Below, piece by piece: positions 42,295-51,656 of a DNA stretch of 64,000 nucleotides (position 1 is its first letter; the number at the start of each line of letters is the position of its first letter). A program made the position numbers and the translations under genes. The DNA is taken from NCBI RefSeq assembly GCF_026013415.1, contig NZ_JAPDOK010000006.1, positions 62,001-126,000 of the forward strand, in the 5' to 3' direction. The stretch comes from Sphingomonas caeni. Its GTDB lineage: Bacteria > Pseudomonadota > Alphaproteobacteria > Sphingomonadales > Sphingomonadaceae. The notes beneath the pieces are model-generated. The model saw only the letters and a list, made by a program, of their open reading frames with translations. It had not been told where the DNA came from and searched no databases.

Positions 42295-43164
42295 TCAAAG
42301 GCGGGCCGCGATCCATTCGGCGGTCTTTTCAAGCCCGCCGAAGGGATAGAAATGGAGCCGGACGTCGCCATGGACCCGCGGGTCCAGCCCGTCCGTCAGC
42401 GCGTCGATCAACGGCCCGGGCCCGGCGCTGCCCAGCAGCTGGGTGATCGACAGGCCATATTTCGCCATGACCTTGGCCGATACGCCGACGCCGCATCGCG
42501 CGGCGAAGCGCAACAGCGCCTTGACGCTGGCCGGCCCGGCGACGCCGATCCGCACATCGGCATCGACTCCGCGCGCCCGGATATTGGCGAGCCATGCCAG
42601 CACCGGATCGGCATCGAACCCGAACTGGGTCGCGATCCAGCTTTCATGCCCTGCCGCTCGCAGCGCCTCGAGCTTGTCGAACAGCGCCTTGTCGAGCGCT
42701 TCGCGGGAAATGGCGGGATGCCCTTCGGGATAGCCCGCGATGCCGACCTGCTCGATCCCGTAGCGCGCGAGCAGTCCCGACCGGATCACCGCCAGCGCAT
42801 CCTCGAACGGGCCCGTGGGCTGGGGCAGGTCGCCTGCGACGACGAAGACGCGATCGACCGATGCGGTGTCCACCAGTGCCTCGAGGAAATTCTCCAGTTC
42901 GGCCTCGGCATGGATGCGCCGCGCCGAAATGTGGGGGACCGGAGTGAAGCCGGCCTCGCGCACGCGGCGCGCGGCGGTGACGCGCGAGTCGAAGTCTTCC
43001 CCGGGCAGAAAGGTGATCGCGATCGGGGTTGCGGGGGGAATCCGGCCCTGCAGGAGATCGAGCTGAAACTGATCCTTCGCGGTGATCTCGATCGAGTGCC
43101 CCTGCAGCAGCGCCGCCCCCGCGGCGGTTGCTCCCGGTGAATCCCGCATCGCCGCAGCTGCCAT
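42295..43164 (-). CDS. metF: Methylenetetrahydrofolate reductase MetF
   Basis: A 289-residue FAD-linked TIM-barrel reductase (SIEITAKDQFQLDLL, TFLPGEDFDSRVTAARRVREAG with the first 20 residues typical, FVVAGDLPQPTGPFEDAL, GIAGYPEGHPAIS, WIATQFGFDADPVL). It lacks the N-terminal catalytic-Glu strand arrangement of E. coli MetF in full but keeps the folate and FAD regions, as do the MetF proteins beside ligM in sphingomonads. Run in reverse it oxidises the methyl-tetrahydrofolate made by LigM to methylene-tetrahydrofolate. GGGAGG precedes the start at 43164; operator site C lies just upstream. Confidence 0.88.
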   Translation of the reverse strand: MAAAAMRDSPGATAAGAALLQGHSIEITAKDQFQLDLLQGRIPPATPIAITFLPGEDFDSRVTAARRVREAGFTPVPHISARRIHAEAELENFLEALVDTASVDRVFVVAGDLPQPTGPFEDALAVIRSGLLARYGIEQVGIAGYPEGHPAISREALDKALFDKLEALRAAGHESWIATQFGFDADPVLAWLANIRARGVDADVRIGVAGPASVKALLRFAARCGVGVSAKVMAKYGLSITQLLGSAGPGPLIDALTDGLDPRVHGDVRLHFYPFGGLEKTAEWIAARL

Positions 43165-43183
43165 ATTCGCCTCCCATCGATAT

Positions 43184-43200
43184 TGTATGTAATGCATACA
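43184..43200. promoter_or_regulatory. Operator TGTATG-N5-CATACA upstream of metF, site C
   Basis: Perfect half-sites TGTATG (43184-43189) and CATACA (43195-43200) around TAATG. On the minus strand the -10 candidate TACAAT (43182-43187) overlaps the palindrome; no good -35 is seen. It lies 20 bases before the metF start and matches sites A, B and D. Confidence 0.7.
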
Positions 43201-43334
43201 TATATCGATCCAACGAAGCCAGCAATTCTGGCGATATGGAGTCCCGTTTCCGATATCGAATTAGTAGGTGTTGCGTATTTTTATGTTGCGCCGGTGCGGG
43301 CCGCGGATATGCTCCGGGGGCAAGGAGAGCGCGG

Positions 43335-43526
43335 ATGACGATGGTGGAACGGATCGCCGCGGCGATCGCCGCAAGCCGCACGGGATCGGTCGCGTCGTGG
43401 CGCGATCATTGCGACGAGGCGCAGCAGGTGATCGACGCTTGCGCGACGCTTTTGGAGCCCGGTCCCGTTCAGCCCTTGACGAGCATCAGCGCATCGAGCG
43501 CGACCACGCCCTCGCCGCGCGGATAG
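43335..43526 (+). CDS. Possible small protein, 63 residues, unknown
   Basis: An ATG at 43335 with AAGGAGAG six to nine bases upstream opens a 63-residue frame. The first 42 residues (MTMVERIAAAIAASRTG, then VIDACATLLEP) look like a helical protein; the tail after residue 45 is Ser/Thr-rich and overlaps the 3' end of ferA on the other strand by 58 bases, so the real gene might end early or be an artefact. The rest of 43201-43334 is AT-richer and shows nothing else recognisable. Confidence 0.4.
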   Translation: MTMVERIAAAIAASRTGSVASWRDHCDEAQQVIDACATLLEPGPVQPLTSISASSATTPSPRG

Positions 43527-45562
43527 GCGATCACCGGGTTGAGATCGATCTCGCGGATCGCCGGGTTCCCCGCCAGCACCGCGCCGAGCCCGCACACCAG
43601 ATCGGCGACCGCATCGATATCGAGCGGCGGCGATCCGCGGAACCCCTCGAGCAACGCCGCGCCCTTGAGCGCGCGCAACTCGGCGAGGACCGCGGCATGG
43701 GTGAGGTCGTGCGGCAGCAGGCGGACGTCCTTGAGCAGTTCGGCCTGCACCCCGCCGAACCCGATCAGGATCACCGGCCCCCAATCGGGATCGTTGCGCG
43801 CGCCGACGATCAGTTCGGTCCCGCGGGCGCCCATCGCCTCGACCAGCACCCCGTCGAGCGCGAGGCCGGGGGCATGCGCCGCGATGTTGGCATGGAGCCG
43901 GTCCCAGCCCTCAGCCAGTTCATCGGCATCGCCCAGGCCCAGGATCACGCCGCCGGCGTCGCTCTTGTGCGACAGCGCCGAAGCCTGGGCCTTGAGCACC
44001 ACCGGATAGCCGATGCGGGCGGCGATCGCCTGCGCCTCGCCGACCGACCGGGCGAGCACGCCAGCGGGGAAAGGTATCCCGGCTGGGCCAAGCAATTGCT
44101 TCGCGCGATATTCGGGGATGATGCCTGAGGGCAGCGAGTCCAGCCTATGGGGTGTCAGCGGGCTTGCGGCGACGTCGCGCTCCGCCCGGCTCGAAAGCTG
44201 GCGCAGCGCGCGGAAGGCGCGGTCGGCTGAGGGGAAATAGGGGACGCCCAGGGCGCGGAGGTCGGCGATATAGGCCGGATCGAACTCGGCGCCTTCGTCC
44301 AGCCCGGCGAAGATCACGGGTTTGTCCGGCGCGAGGCCGCGGATCGCGTCGATGATCGGGGGGAATTTGCGCGCGGCGGTCGCCTGGTCGGTCTGAATGA
44401 TCGCGAGGACCACGGCGGCGATTGCTTCGTCGGCCAGCAAGGGCGCGAGCGTGCGGCGGTATAGGTCCGGATCGACCAGCGCCTGCGCGGTCAGGTCCAT
44501 CGGGTTGGATACCGGGATGAAGTCGGGCAGCGCCTCGCGCATCGCGGCGACCGTGGCATCGGCGAGCGCGGGCAGCGCCAATCCGATCGCTTCGCACAGA
44601 TCGAGCGTCAGCGCCTTGAAGGCGCCGGACTCGGCGAGCACTGCGGTGCCGCCGCAACCCACGGGCCTTGCGCGCAGGGCGATGTCGAGCACGTCGCCCA
44701 GCTCCTCCAGGCTATCGACCAGCACCACGCCCGCGCGCTCGACCATGACGCGCATGACGTCCCAGTCGCCGGCCATGGCGCCGGTATGCGTCGCGGCGGA
44801 TTCGCGCGCGGCGGCGGACTTGCCGGGGTGGAGCAGCACGATCGTCTTGCCGGCGGCGCGCGCACGATTGGCGAGCGCGAGGAAACGGGCCGGGTTGCGG
44901 AACTGCTCGACGATCATGCCGATCACCCGCGTGTTCGGCTCGCCAATCAGATGCTCGACATAATCCTCCGCGCCGCTCGCGGCCTCATTCCCGGTCGAGA
45001 CCGAGATCGAGATGCCGAGCTGCTTCGCCATCAGGATCGTGCCGAGCACCACCGCCATCGCGCCCGATTGCGAGACGATGCCGATGCCGGGGGCGCCGTC
45101 CAGCCGGGCCGCGGGAGTCTCGACAAAGGTCAGCGGGATGCCATCGACATAATTGACCAGGCCGAGGCAGTTCGGCCCCTCGATCACCATGTCATGCTCG
45201 GCGGCGATGCGGGCGATCTCGGCCTGTGCGGCAAGGCCTTCCTCACCCCCCTCGGCGAAGCCCGCGGCGAAGAGTACTGCTGCGCCGACCCCGCGCGCTG
45301 CGAGCGCATGGAGCGCCGGGACGACCGCGGGGCCGGGGATCGCCAGCACCGCCGCATCGACGCCGAACGGCAGCTCCTCGATCGATTTGAGGCAGGGCCG
45401 ATCGCCGATCGTGTCGCGCTTGGGATTGATCAGATGGATATCGCCCGCGAAGCGATGCCGCTCCAGATTGGCGAGCACCGACGCGCCGAGCGCGCCCGGC
45501 GTGGGAGAGGCGCCGACGATGACGACGGAGCGGGGCGTGAGCAGGCGGGCGATATCGGGCAT
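43469..45562 (-). CDS. ferA: Feruloyl-CoA synthetase FerA (NDP-forming acyl-CoA synthetase type)
   Basis: A 697-residue ADP-forming acyl-CoA synthetase: CoA-binding domain (about 5-130, RSVVIVGASPTPGALG), ligase-CoA domain (about 155-440) with the phosphorylated His in SAATHTGAMAGDWD, and ATP-grasp domain (about 480-697, KAQASALSHKSDAGGV, GTELIVGARNDPDWGPV). In sphingomonads FerA of this type activates ferulate, p-coumarate and related acids with CoA. The start at 45562 (MPDIARLLTPRS) is the conserved one. ferB lies 46 bases upstream on the same strand. Confidence 0.9.
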   Translation of the reverse strand: MPDIARLLTPRSVVIVGASPTPGALGASVLANLERHRFAGDIHLINPKRDTIGDRPCLKSIEELPFGVDAAVLAIPGPAVVPALHALAARGVGAAVLFAAGFAEGGEEGLAAQAEIARIAAEHDMVIEGPNCLGLVNYVDGIPLTFVETPAARLDGAPGIGIVSQSGAMAVVLGTILMAKQLGISISVSTGNEAASGAEDYVEHLIGEPNTRVIGMIVEQFRNPARFLALANRARAAGKTIVLLHPGKSAAARESAATHTGAMAGDWDVMRVMVERAGVVLVDSLEELGDVLDIALRARPVGCGGTAVLAESGAFKALTLDLCEAIGLALPALADATVAAMREALPDFIPVSNPMDLTAQALVDPDLYRRTLAPLLADEAIAAVVLAIIQTDQATAARKFPPIIDAIRGLAPDKPVIFAGLDEGAEFDPAYIADLRALGVPYFPSADRAFRALRQLSSRAERDVAASPLTPHRLDSLPSGIIPEYRAKQLLGPAGIPFPAGVLARSVGEAQAIAARIGYPVVLKAQASALSHKSDAGGVILGLGDADELAEGWDRLHANIAAHAPGLALDGVLVEAMGARGTELIVGARNDPDWGPVILIGFGGVQAELLKDVRLLPHDLTHAAVLAELRALKGAALLEGFRGSPPLDIDAVADLVCGLGAVLAGNPAIREIDLNPVIAYPRGEGVVALDALMLVKG

Positions 45563-45608
45563 CGTGCTTTCCGTGACTCCCCCCGGGGCAGGGGGGAGGA
45601 GGCGAGGT

Positions 45609-46466
45609 TCAGGCGCCGGCCTTGGCGGTCTTGCGCGGGGCCTTGGTCTTGTCATAGGCGCCAAGCCCGGGCTTGAAGCTCTTCTCGTCGATGAACTGGC
45701 GCGTCGCTTCCTTGCGCCCCTCGCCGTCAAAGCTGTTGGCGGCCTCCTGCGCGCGGATCAGGAAATCCTCGGCATTGTCATAGGTCATCTCGCGCACGCG
45801 GCGGATCGCGTCCTTGGTCGCCTTGAGCGCGACGGCATTCTTGCCCAGCAGGACGCTGGCGACCTCGGTCACGCGGTCCTTGAGCCGGTCCAGCGGCACG
45901 GCTTCGTTGACCAGGCCCCATTCGGCGGCCTGCGTACCCGACAGATTCTCGCCCATCATCGCGTGATACATCGCCTTGCGGAACGGCAGCAGCTCCGCGG
46001 CGACCTTGGACGCGCCGCCGCCGGGCAGGATGCCCCAATTGATCTCGGAGAGACCGAACTGCGCCTCTTCGGCCGCGAAGGCGAGATCGCAGGCGAACAG
46101 GGGCCCATAGCCGCCGCCGAAGCACCAGCCATTGATCATCGCGATCGTCGGCTTGTGGTACCAGCGCAGCCGCTCCCACCAGCCATAGGCCTCGCGCTGG
46201 GCCTTGCGCGTCGCCGCCAGCCCCTTTGCCTCGTTTTCGCGGAAATATTCCTTGAGGTCCATTCCGGCCGACCAGGCCGAACCTTCGCCGCTGAGCACCA
46301 GCACGCCGAAATCGTCGCGGAATTCGAGCGCTTCGAGCACTTCCATCATGTCGCGGTTGAGCGTCGGGCTCATGCAGTTGCGCTTGTCGGGACGATTGAA
46401 GCGCACCCATGCGATTCCGTTCTCGACGTCATAAGCGACGACGCCGTTGCTGCTCAGTTCGGTCAT
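45609..46466 (-). CDS. ferB: Feruloyl-CoA hydratase/lyase FerB (HCHL)
   Basis: A 285-residue crotonase-fold enzyme. It hydrates the double bond of feruloyl-CoA and splits the product to vanillin and acetyl-CoA. Landmarks: WSAGMDLKEYF (oxyanion hole), INGWCFGGGYGPLFACDLAF, catalytic Glu141 in FGLSEINWGILPGG and Tyr in MTYDNAEDF, all as in hydroxycinnamoyl-CoA hydratase-lyase. It sits between ligV and ferA, so the three make a ligV-ferB-ferA operon. Confidence 0.94.
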   Translation of the reverse strand: MTELSSNGVVAYDVENGIAWVRFNRPDKRNCMSPTLNRDMMEVLEALEFRDDFGVLVLSGEGSAWSAGMDLKEYFRENEAKGLAATRKAQREAYGWWERLRWYHKPTIAMINGWCFGGGYGPLFACDLAFAAEEAQFGLSEINWGILPGGGASKVAAELLPFRKAMYHAMMGENLSGTQAAEWGLVNEAVPLDRLKDRVTEVASVLLGKNAVALKATKDAIRRVREMTYDNAEDFLIRAQEAANSFDGEGRKEATRQFIDEKSFKPGLGAYDKTKAPRKTAKAGA

Positions 46467-46538
46467 TCCGGTTGGACTTCCTCTTTTGTGCGAGCCCGGT
46501 TCGGTGAGCCGGCGCAGGTTGGCGCCGGCTCTCCCGGC

Positions 46539-47969
46539 TCAGATCGGAAAATGGCCCGGCTGGGTCTCGATGGTGACCCAGCGCAGTTCGGTAAAGCTGT
46601 CGATTCCGGCCTTGCCGCCGAAGCGGCCATATCCCGAGGCCTTGGTGCCGCCGAAGGGCATCTGGGGTTCGTCGTGCACGGTGGGCCCGTTGACGTGGCA
46701 GATGCCGGATTTGATCTGCTTGGCGATGCGCAGCCCGCGTGCGGTGTCGCGCGTGAACACCGATGCCGACAGGCCATATTCGGTGTCGTTGGCGAGCTCG
46801 ACCGCATGCGCCTCGTCGCGCGCGCGGATGATGCCGACGACGGGGCCGAAGCTCTCGTCGCGGAAAAGCTTCATGTCGGGCGTGACCTTGTCGATGACGT
46901 GCGCGGGCATCAGCACGCCGTCGCCCTCGCCGCCGACCAGCTGGTCGGCGCCCTTGGCCAGGGCATCGGCGACCAGCATGCGCAGCGTGTCGCTGGTCTT
47001 GATATCCACCACCGCGCCGAGCGGGGTCTTGCCCTCGCGCGGATCGCCGACCGCCATCGACGCGGCCTTGGCCTTGAACTTGGCGGCGAACGCGTCGGCG
47101 ACCGCATCGACGACGATGATCCGCTCGGTCGACATGCAGATCTGGCCCTGGTTCATGAACGCGCCGAACGCGGCGGCCTTCACCGCCTCGTCGAGATCGG
47201 CATCCTCGAGCACGATCAGCGGCGCCTTGCCGCCCAGTTCGAGCAGCACGGGCTTGAGATGCTGCGCGGCGCGCACCGCGATGATCCGGCCGACATGCGT
47301 CGATCCGGTGAAGTTGATGCGGCGGACATGCGGATTGTCGATCAGCGCGCCGACGATCTCGGCGGCGTCCTGCGGCGCGTTGGTGACGATGCTGACCGCG
47401 CCTTCGGGCAGTCCGGCCTCGGCAAAGGCCTCGGCGATCAGCGCATGCGTGCGCGGGCATTGCTCGCTCGCCTTGAGCACCACGGTATTGCCGCAGGCGA
47501 GCGGCACCGCGACGGCACGTACGCCGAGGATGATCGGCGCGTTCCAGGGGGCGATCCCCAGCATCACGCCCACCGGTTCGCGCAGCGCCATGGCGATGCA
47601 GCCGGGCTTGTCCGACGGAATGACTTCGCCGCCGATCTGGGTGGTCAGCGCGGCGGCTTCGCGCAGCATGCCCGTGGCGAGCATCAGGTTGAAGCGCGCC
47701 CAGCCTTCGGTCGCGCCGATTTCGCCCATCATCGCTTCGACGAAATCGCCGACGCGCGCCTCGAGGGCGACCGCCGCCTTGTTCAGCAGCGCGCGCCGGG
47801 CGTTGGGGCCCATCGCCGACCATGCCGGGAAAGCCGCGGCGGCAGCCTCGCACGCGGCGTTCGCATCCGCGACGGTTGCCGCGGGCATGGTGGAGGCCAC
47901 TTCGCCGGTCACGGGATTGCGCCGTTCAAAGGTTGCCGTGCCGGGTTTGTCTTCGGTCAGGGTAGCCAT
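46539..47969 (-). CDS. ligV: Vanillin dehydrogenase LigV
   Basis: A 476-residue aldehyde dehydrogenase with vanillin/benzaldehyde dehydrogenase features: APWNAPIILGVRAVAVPLACG (catalytic Asn in the first motif), NFTGSTHVGRIIA, LELGGKAPLIVLEDADL (base Glu), NQGQICMSTERIIV (nucleophile Cys) and NGPTVHDEPQMPFGGTKASGYG, each typical of Vdh. It oxidises vanillin to vanillate, directly following FerB in the pathway. Upstream (47985-48004) is an ATAAC-GC-ATAAC direct repeat, a possible regulator site overlapping the end of the transporter gene. Confidence 0.9.
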   Translation of the reverse strand: MATLTEDKPGTATFERRNPVTGEVASTMPAATVADANAACEAAAAAFPAWSAMGPNARRALLNKAAVALEARVGDFVEAMMGEIGATEGWARFNLMLATGMLREAAALTTQIGGEVIPSDKPGCIAMALREPVGVMLGIAPWNAPIILGVRAVAVPLACGNTVVLKASEQCPRTHALIAEAFAEAGLPEGAVSIVTNAPQDAAEIVGALIDNPHVRRINFTGSTHVGRIIAVRAAQHLKPVLLELGGKAPLIVLEDADLDEAVKAAAFGAFMNQGQICMSTERIIVVDAVADAFAAKFKAKAASMAVGDPREGKTPLGAVVDIKTSDTLRMLVADALAKGADQLVGGEGDGVLMPAHVIDKVTPDMKLFRDESFGPVVGIIRARDEAHAVELANDTEYGLSASVFTRDTARGLRIAKQIKSGICHVNGPTVHDEPQMPFGGTKASGYGRFGGKAGIDSFTELRWVTIETQPGHFPI

Positions 47970-48016
47970 GCTGCTCTCCAGAATTGTTATGCGTTATAGC
48001 TTAAATCTTGGTTCGG

Positions 48017-49369
48017 TCAATGCGCCTCGACCGGTCGGTTGCGCAGCGCGAGCAACGCGATTGCCGCAACCGCCGAGCCAAGGCTCATCAGGATCGCCAC
48101 CAGCGACAGCGAATAGCCCGCCGCGAACAACAGGCCCGCCAGCGCCGGCGCCAGCGCCGAGCCGCCACGCCCGACGCCGATGACGAACCCTGTCGCGGTG
48201 GCGCGCAAGCCGGTGGGGAAGCCGCGCGCGAGCAGGGCGTAAAGGCCGACGACGCCGGCATTGGTCGCGAAGCCAGCAGCCGCCGCGACCATCGACAGGC
48301 TTGCGAGCTTCGATATTTCGATCCCGAGCAGCATGTTCGACAGGCTCGCGAGATCCGATCCGCCGCGCCCGAACAATGTGACCAGGGCCACCGACGCCAC
48401 CATCGCCACGACAGTCAGCGCGAGCAGCCGCACGCGCGCGGTGAGCAAACCCAGTAACAGCGATCCCGTCGCCCCGCCCGCGCTCGCCGCGACGAGCACG
48501 CCTGCGGCCGCCGAGGGCGCATAGCCCATGTCGACGACGATCTTCGGAATCCATTTCAGGATGAAATAGAAGGTCATGATATGTGCGAGATAGGCGGCGG
48601 TCAGCACGATCGTGGTGCGGGCGTGCGCGGACGAAAACAGCGCGGCGACCGGCACGCTGCGCTGCGCGGTCGCGACGTCGGGCAGCGTCTCGGCGGGCGC
48701 ATGTCCCATCCGCGCCAGCAGGCGGTTGATCCGCTCGAGCGCATTCTTCGGCCGCCTGTGCATCAGGAAGGAGATCGATTCGGGGGCCGCCAGCAGGACC
48801 AGCGGAATGAACAAAGCAGTGGCGATCGCTCCGAACGCGAAGACCGATTGCCAGCCATAATGGCCGAGCAGCACTGCGGCGATCGATCCGCCGACGATCG
48901 TGCCGACCGGGTAACCCGCGGCCATCAGCACGACGCACAGCGAACGGTGACGCGCATTCGCGGCTTCGGCGACCGCGGCGTTGGTGGCCGCGAGCATCCC
49001 GCCGATGCCGAGTCCGGTCAGCAGGCGCCATCCCGACAGGATTTCGACATTGGCCGCCGTGGCGGCGCCGGTCATTCCCGCGGCCATCACCACCAGGCAC
49101 ATCAGGATGGTAGCACGCCGGCCGACACGGTCCGCGACCCCGCCCAGCGTGAGCGAGCCCAGCGCCATGCCGATCAATTCCATCGACAGGACCAGCCCCA
49201 GCGCGGCCCGATCGATGCCCCAGGCCTTGGCGATTCCGGGTGAGGCGAAGCTGATCGACAGCACGTCGAACCCGTCGAGCGCGTTGAGCCCGACCATCAC
49301 CGCAACGGTCGCCCATTGTGCGCGCGACATCGGCTCGGCGTCGAGAATTGCCTGCGGATCGCGCCCCAT
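48017..49369 (-). CDS. Aromatic acid:H+ symporter (MFS, AAHS family, VanK/PcaK-like)
   Basis: A 450-residue transporter with 12 hydrophobic helices. VGLNALDGFDVLSISFASPGI in helix 1 is the AAHS hallmark (DGFD), GGVADRVGRRATILMCLV is loop 2-3, and GIGGMLAATNAAVAEAANAR follows. AAHS members import vanillate, protocatechuate, 4-hydroxybenzoate or ferulate. The start at 49369 has GAGAGGG just upstream. It is transcribed toward ligV-ferB-ferA with 47 bases between and may be co-transcribed. Confidence 0.87.
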   Translation of the reverse strand: MGRDPQAILDAEPMSRAQWATVAVMVGLNALDGFDVLSISFASPGIAKAWGIDRAALGLVLSMELIGMALGSLTLGGVADRVGRRATILMCLVVMAAGMTGAATAANVEILSGWRLLTGLGIGGMLAATNAAVAEAANARHRSLCVVLMAAGYPVGTIVGGSIAAVLLGHYGWQSVFAFGAIATALFIPLVLLAAPESISFLMHRRPKNALERINRLLARMGHAPAETLPDVATAQRSVPVAALFSSAHARTTIVLTAAYLAHIMTFYFILKWIPKIVVDMGYAPSAAAGVLVAASAGGATGSLLLGLLTARVRLLALTVVAMVASVALVTLFGRGGSDLASLSNMLLGIEISKLASLSMVAAAAGFATNAGVVGLYALLARGFPTGLRATATGFVIGVGRGGSALAPALAGLLFAAGYSLSLVAILMSLGSAVAAIALLALRNRPVEAH

Positions 49370-49485
49370 ATGTCCCTCTCCCATCGGCTCATTTTTTCCG
49401 ACACTGCGCCAGTTTGTTATATAGCACAACAGATCGAATGGCCGATTCCTGCTTATCCTCCGGCTTGCCCCAGGCAAGCCAAAAA

Positions 49486-49502
49486 TGCATGTACTACATA
49501 CA
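49486..49502. promoter_or_regulatory. Operator TGCATG-N5-CATACA upstream of the metE-like gene, site D
   Basis: TGCATG (49486-49491) and CATACA (49497-49502) around TACTA, with one half-site mismatch from the consensus. A -10 candidate TACAAT (49499-49504) overlaps it. It is 24 bases upstream of the metE-like ATG (49526). A separate TTTGTTATATAGCACAAC dyad at about 49411-49430 may serve the divergent transporter. Confidence 0.65.
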
Positions 49503-49525
49503 ATTCTGATTCCCGGGAGAATGCA

Positions 49526-50638
49526 ATGCCGAAGCCGCCATTCCGTGCCGATCATGTCGGCAGCTTCCTCCGGCCCGCGGCGCTGATCGAGGCGCGTGCG
49601 GCGCATCGCGCGGGCACGATCGATGCCGCCGCGCTGCGCGCCGCCGAGGACGCCGCGATCCGCGATGTGGTGGCGATGCAGGAGGATCTGGGGTTTCAGG
49701 GGATCACCGACGGCGAGTTCCGGCGCACCTATTTCCACACCGATTTCCTGCTCCAGCTCGACGGGATCGAAGAGGCGGGCGGGACGCAGGTCAAGTTCCA
49801 CCAGCATGGCGGCAAGGAGCTGGAATATGCGCCGCCGGTCATGAAGATCACCGGCAAGGTGACGCATGCCCGCGATATCCAGCGCGCCGATTTCGACTAT
49901 CTCGCCGCGTGCACGTCGCGCACGCCCAAGGTGACGATCCCGTCGCCGACGATGCTGCACTTCCGCGGCGGGCGCGACGCGATCGACGCGACCGCCTATC
50001 CCGATCTGGAGGCGTTCTACGAGGATCTGGCCGCGGCCTATCGCGCCGAAATCGCGAGCCTCGCCGATGCCGGGTGCCGCTATCTCCAGCTCGACGACAC
50101 CAATCTCGCCTATCTGTGCGATACGACCCAGCGCGAGAACGCCCGCAAGCGCGGGATGGACCCGGACGAACTGCCCCGGCTCTACGCGCGCATCATCAAC
50201 GATTCGATCCGCGACCGGCCCGAGGACATGACCGTCTGCGTCCATCTGTGCCGCGGCAATTTCCGCTCGTCCTGGGCGGCCGAGGGCGGCTACGAACCCG
50301 TCGCCGAAGTGCTGTTCAACGAGTTGAAGGTTGACGGCTATTTCCTCGAATATGACGATCCCCGCTCGGGCGATTTCGCGCCGCTGCGGCACGTGCCGGG
50401 CGGCAAGACGGTCGTGCTCGGGCTGGTGACGACCAAGCTCGCCGACATGGAAAGCGCCGACGACGTCAAGCGCCGGATCGACGAAGCGGCGGCGTTCATG
50501 CCGCTCGACCAGATGGCGCTGTCGCCGCAATGCGGCTTCTCGTCGACGGTGCACGGCAACGACATCGCGATGGAGCAGCAATCGGCCAAGCTCCAGCTGG
50601 TGCTCGATGTCGCGAAGGATGTGTGGGGCGACGCCTGA
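49526..50638 (+). CDS. Cobalamin-independent methionine synthase-like methyltransferase (MetE C-terminal domain only)
   Basis: A 370-residue single-domain UROD/MetE-like barrel. Zinc-ligand candidates are the His and Cys of CVHLCRGNF, the Glu of FLEYDDPRSGDF and the Cys of LSPQCGFSS. RADHVGSFLRPAAL and DGEFRRTYFHTDFL are typical of the short YxjG/MetE-type proteins. Full MetE is about 750 residues; here the N-terminal half is absent, as in archaeal and YxjG enzymes. It probably passes the methyl group of methyl-tetrahydrofolate to homocysteine or another thiol. The shared operator ties it to ligM. It converges with the aldo/keto reductase gene. Confidence 0.8.
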   Translation: MPKPPFRADHVGSFLRPAALIEARAAHRAGTIDAAALRAAEDAAIRDVVAMQEDLGFQGITDGEFRRTYFHTDFLLQLDGIEEAGGTQVKFHQHGGKELEYAPPVMKITGKVTHARDIQRADFDYLAACTSRTPKVTIPSPTMLHFRGGRDAIDATAYPDLEAFYEDLAAAYRAEIASLADAGCRYLQLDDTNLAYLCDTTQRENARKRGMDPDELPRLYARIINDSIRDRPEDMTVCVHLCRGNFRSSWAAEGGYEPVAEVLFNELKVDGYFLEYDDPRSGDFAPLRHVPGGKTVVLGLVTTKLADMESADDVKRRIDEAAAFMPLDQMALSPQCGFSSTVHGNDIAMEQQSAKLQLVLDVAKDVWGDA

Positions 50639-50642
50639 GCGC

Positions 50643-51656
50643 TCAGCCCGCGAGCGTCTCGCCGGGGAGGGTCTCGGTATCGATCTGCGCCTGGGCGGCG
50701 GCGGGATAGCGCGCGCCGCGGATCGCGTCCCCGGCGAAGATGGGATCGACCCGCACCAGCAAAGCGGGGTCGAAGGTCCGCGCCAGCGCCGCGAGATTCT
50801 CCTCCAGATGCGCGATGCTGCGGGTGCCCGGGATCGGCACGACATGATCGCCGCGCGCCAGTACCCAGCCGAGCGCGAGTTGCGCGGGGGTCGCGCCCGC
50901 TTCGGCCGCGAGCGCCTCGAACGCGGCGACCGCACGCAGATTATGGGCGAGATGCGGGGCGATGAAGCGCGGCATCGACCGGCGGATGTCGCCCGGCGCA
51001 TAGGCGTCGTCGCGTACCGCGCCCGCCAGCATCCCGCGCGCCACCGGCGAAAAGGCGACGAAGCCGATGCCAAGCTCGCGGCAGGTGTCGAGCACTGCGA
51101 CTTCGGGGTTGCGCACCATCGCGGAATATTCGCTCTGCACCGCCGCAACCGGATGCTCGCGGTGCGCGCGTGCGATCGTCGCGGCGGACATTTCGCTGAG
51201 GCCGATCGCGCCGATCTTGCCCGCGGCGACCGCCAGCGCGAGCGCGCCCACCGATTCCTCGACCGCGACGTTCGGGTCGAGCCGGTGCAGATAATAGAGA
51301 TCGATATGATCGGTGCCGAGCCGCGCCAATGAGCGATCCAGCGTGCGTGCGATCGCCGCGGGCGAGCCGTCGAGGATGCGCTTGCCGTCCTCCATCGCCA
51401 GCACGCATTTGCTCGCCAGGATGAATTCGCGGCGGCGGTGCATGACGCTCTTGCCGACCAGCGCCTCATTGGCGCCCCCGCCATAGAGCGCGGCGGTGTC
51501 GAGCAGGGTCACGCCGAGATCGAGCGCGCGGTTGAGCAGGCGCGTGCCCGCCTCCTCGGAGGGCGTTTCGCCATAGGCGTGGCTGAGATTCATGCAGCCA
51601 AGACCGATCGCGCTCACCGAAAGCGGGCCGAGGGCGCGGACGGGGAGGGTCGTCAC
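50643..51656 (-). CDS. Aldo/keto reductase, last gene of the lig operon
   Basis: A 337-residue (alpha/beta)8 NADPH-dependent reductase: GLGCMNLSHAYGETPSEE, DTAALYGGGANEALVGK (catalytic Asp and Tyr), ASKCVLAMEDG (Lys), YYLHRLDPNVAVEESVGAL (His), and the cofactor tail IPIPGTRSIAHLEENLAAL (here VPIPGTRS). It belongs to the YajO/tas-like AKR group. The GTG start overlaps the pobA stop (GTGA). Its substrate is unclear; an aromatic aldehyde would fit the operon. Confidence 0.82.
   Translation of the reverse strand: MTTLPVRALGPLSVSAIGLGCMNLSHAYGETPSEEAGTRLLNRALDLGVTLLDTAALYGGGANEALVGKSVMHRRREFILASKCVLAMEDGKRILDGSPAAIARTLDRSLARLGTDHIDLYYLHRLDPNVAVEESVGALALAVAAGKIGAIGLSEMSAATIARAHREHPVAAVQSEYSAMVRNPEVAVLDTCRELGIGFVAFSPVARGMLAGAVRDDAYAPGDIRRSMPRFIAPHLAHNLRAVAAFEALAAEAGATPAQLALGWVLARGDHVVPIPGTRSIAHLEENLAALARTFDPALLVRVDPIFAGDAIRGARYPAAAQAQIDTETLPGETLAG

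Noticed and set aside
49385..51484. Upstream in-frame extension of the aromatic-acid transporter (a 1155-codon frame through the metE-like and aldo/keto reductase region)
   Set aside because: The upstream part is Arg/Ala/Ser-rich shadow sequence; the transporter has its own ribosome site and start at 49369.
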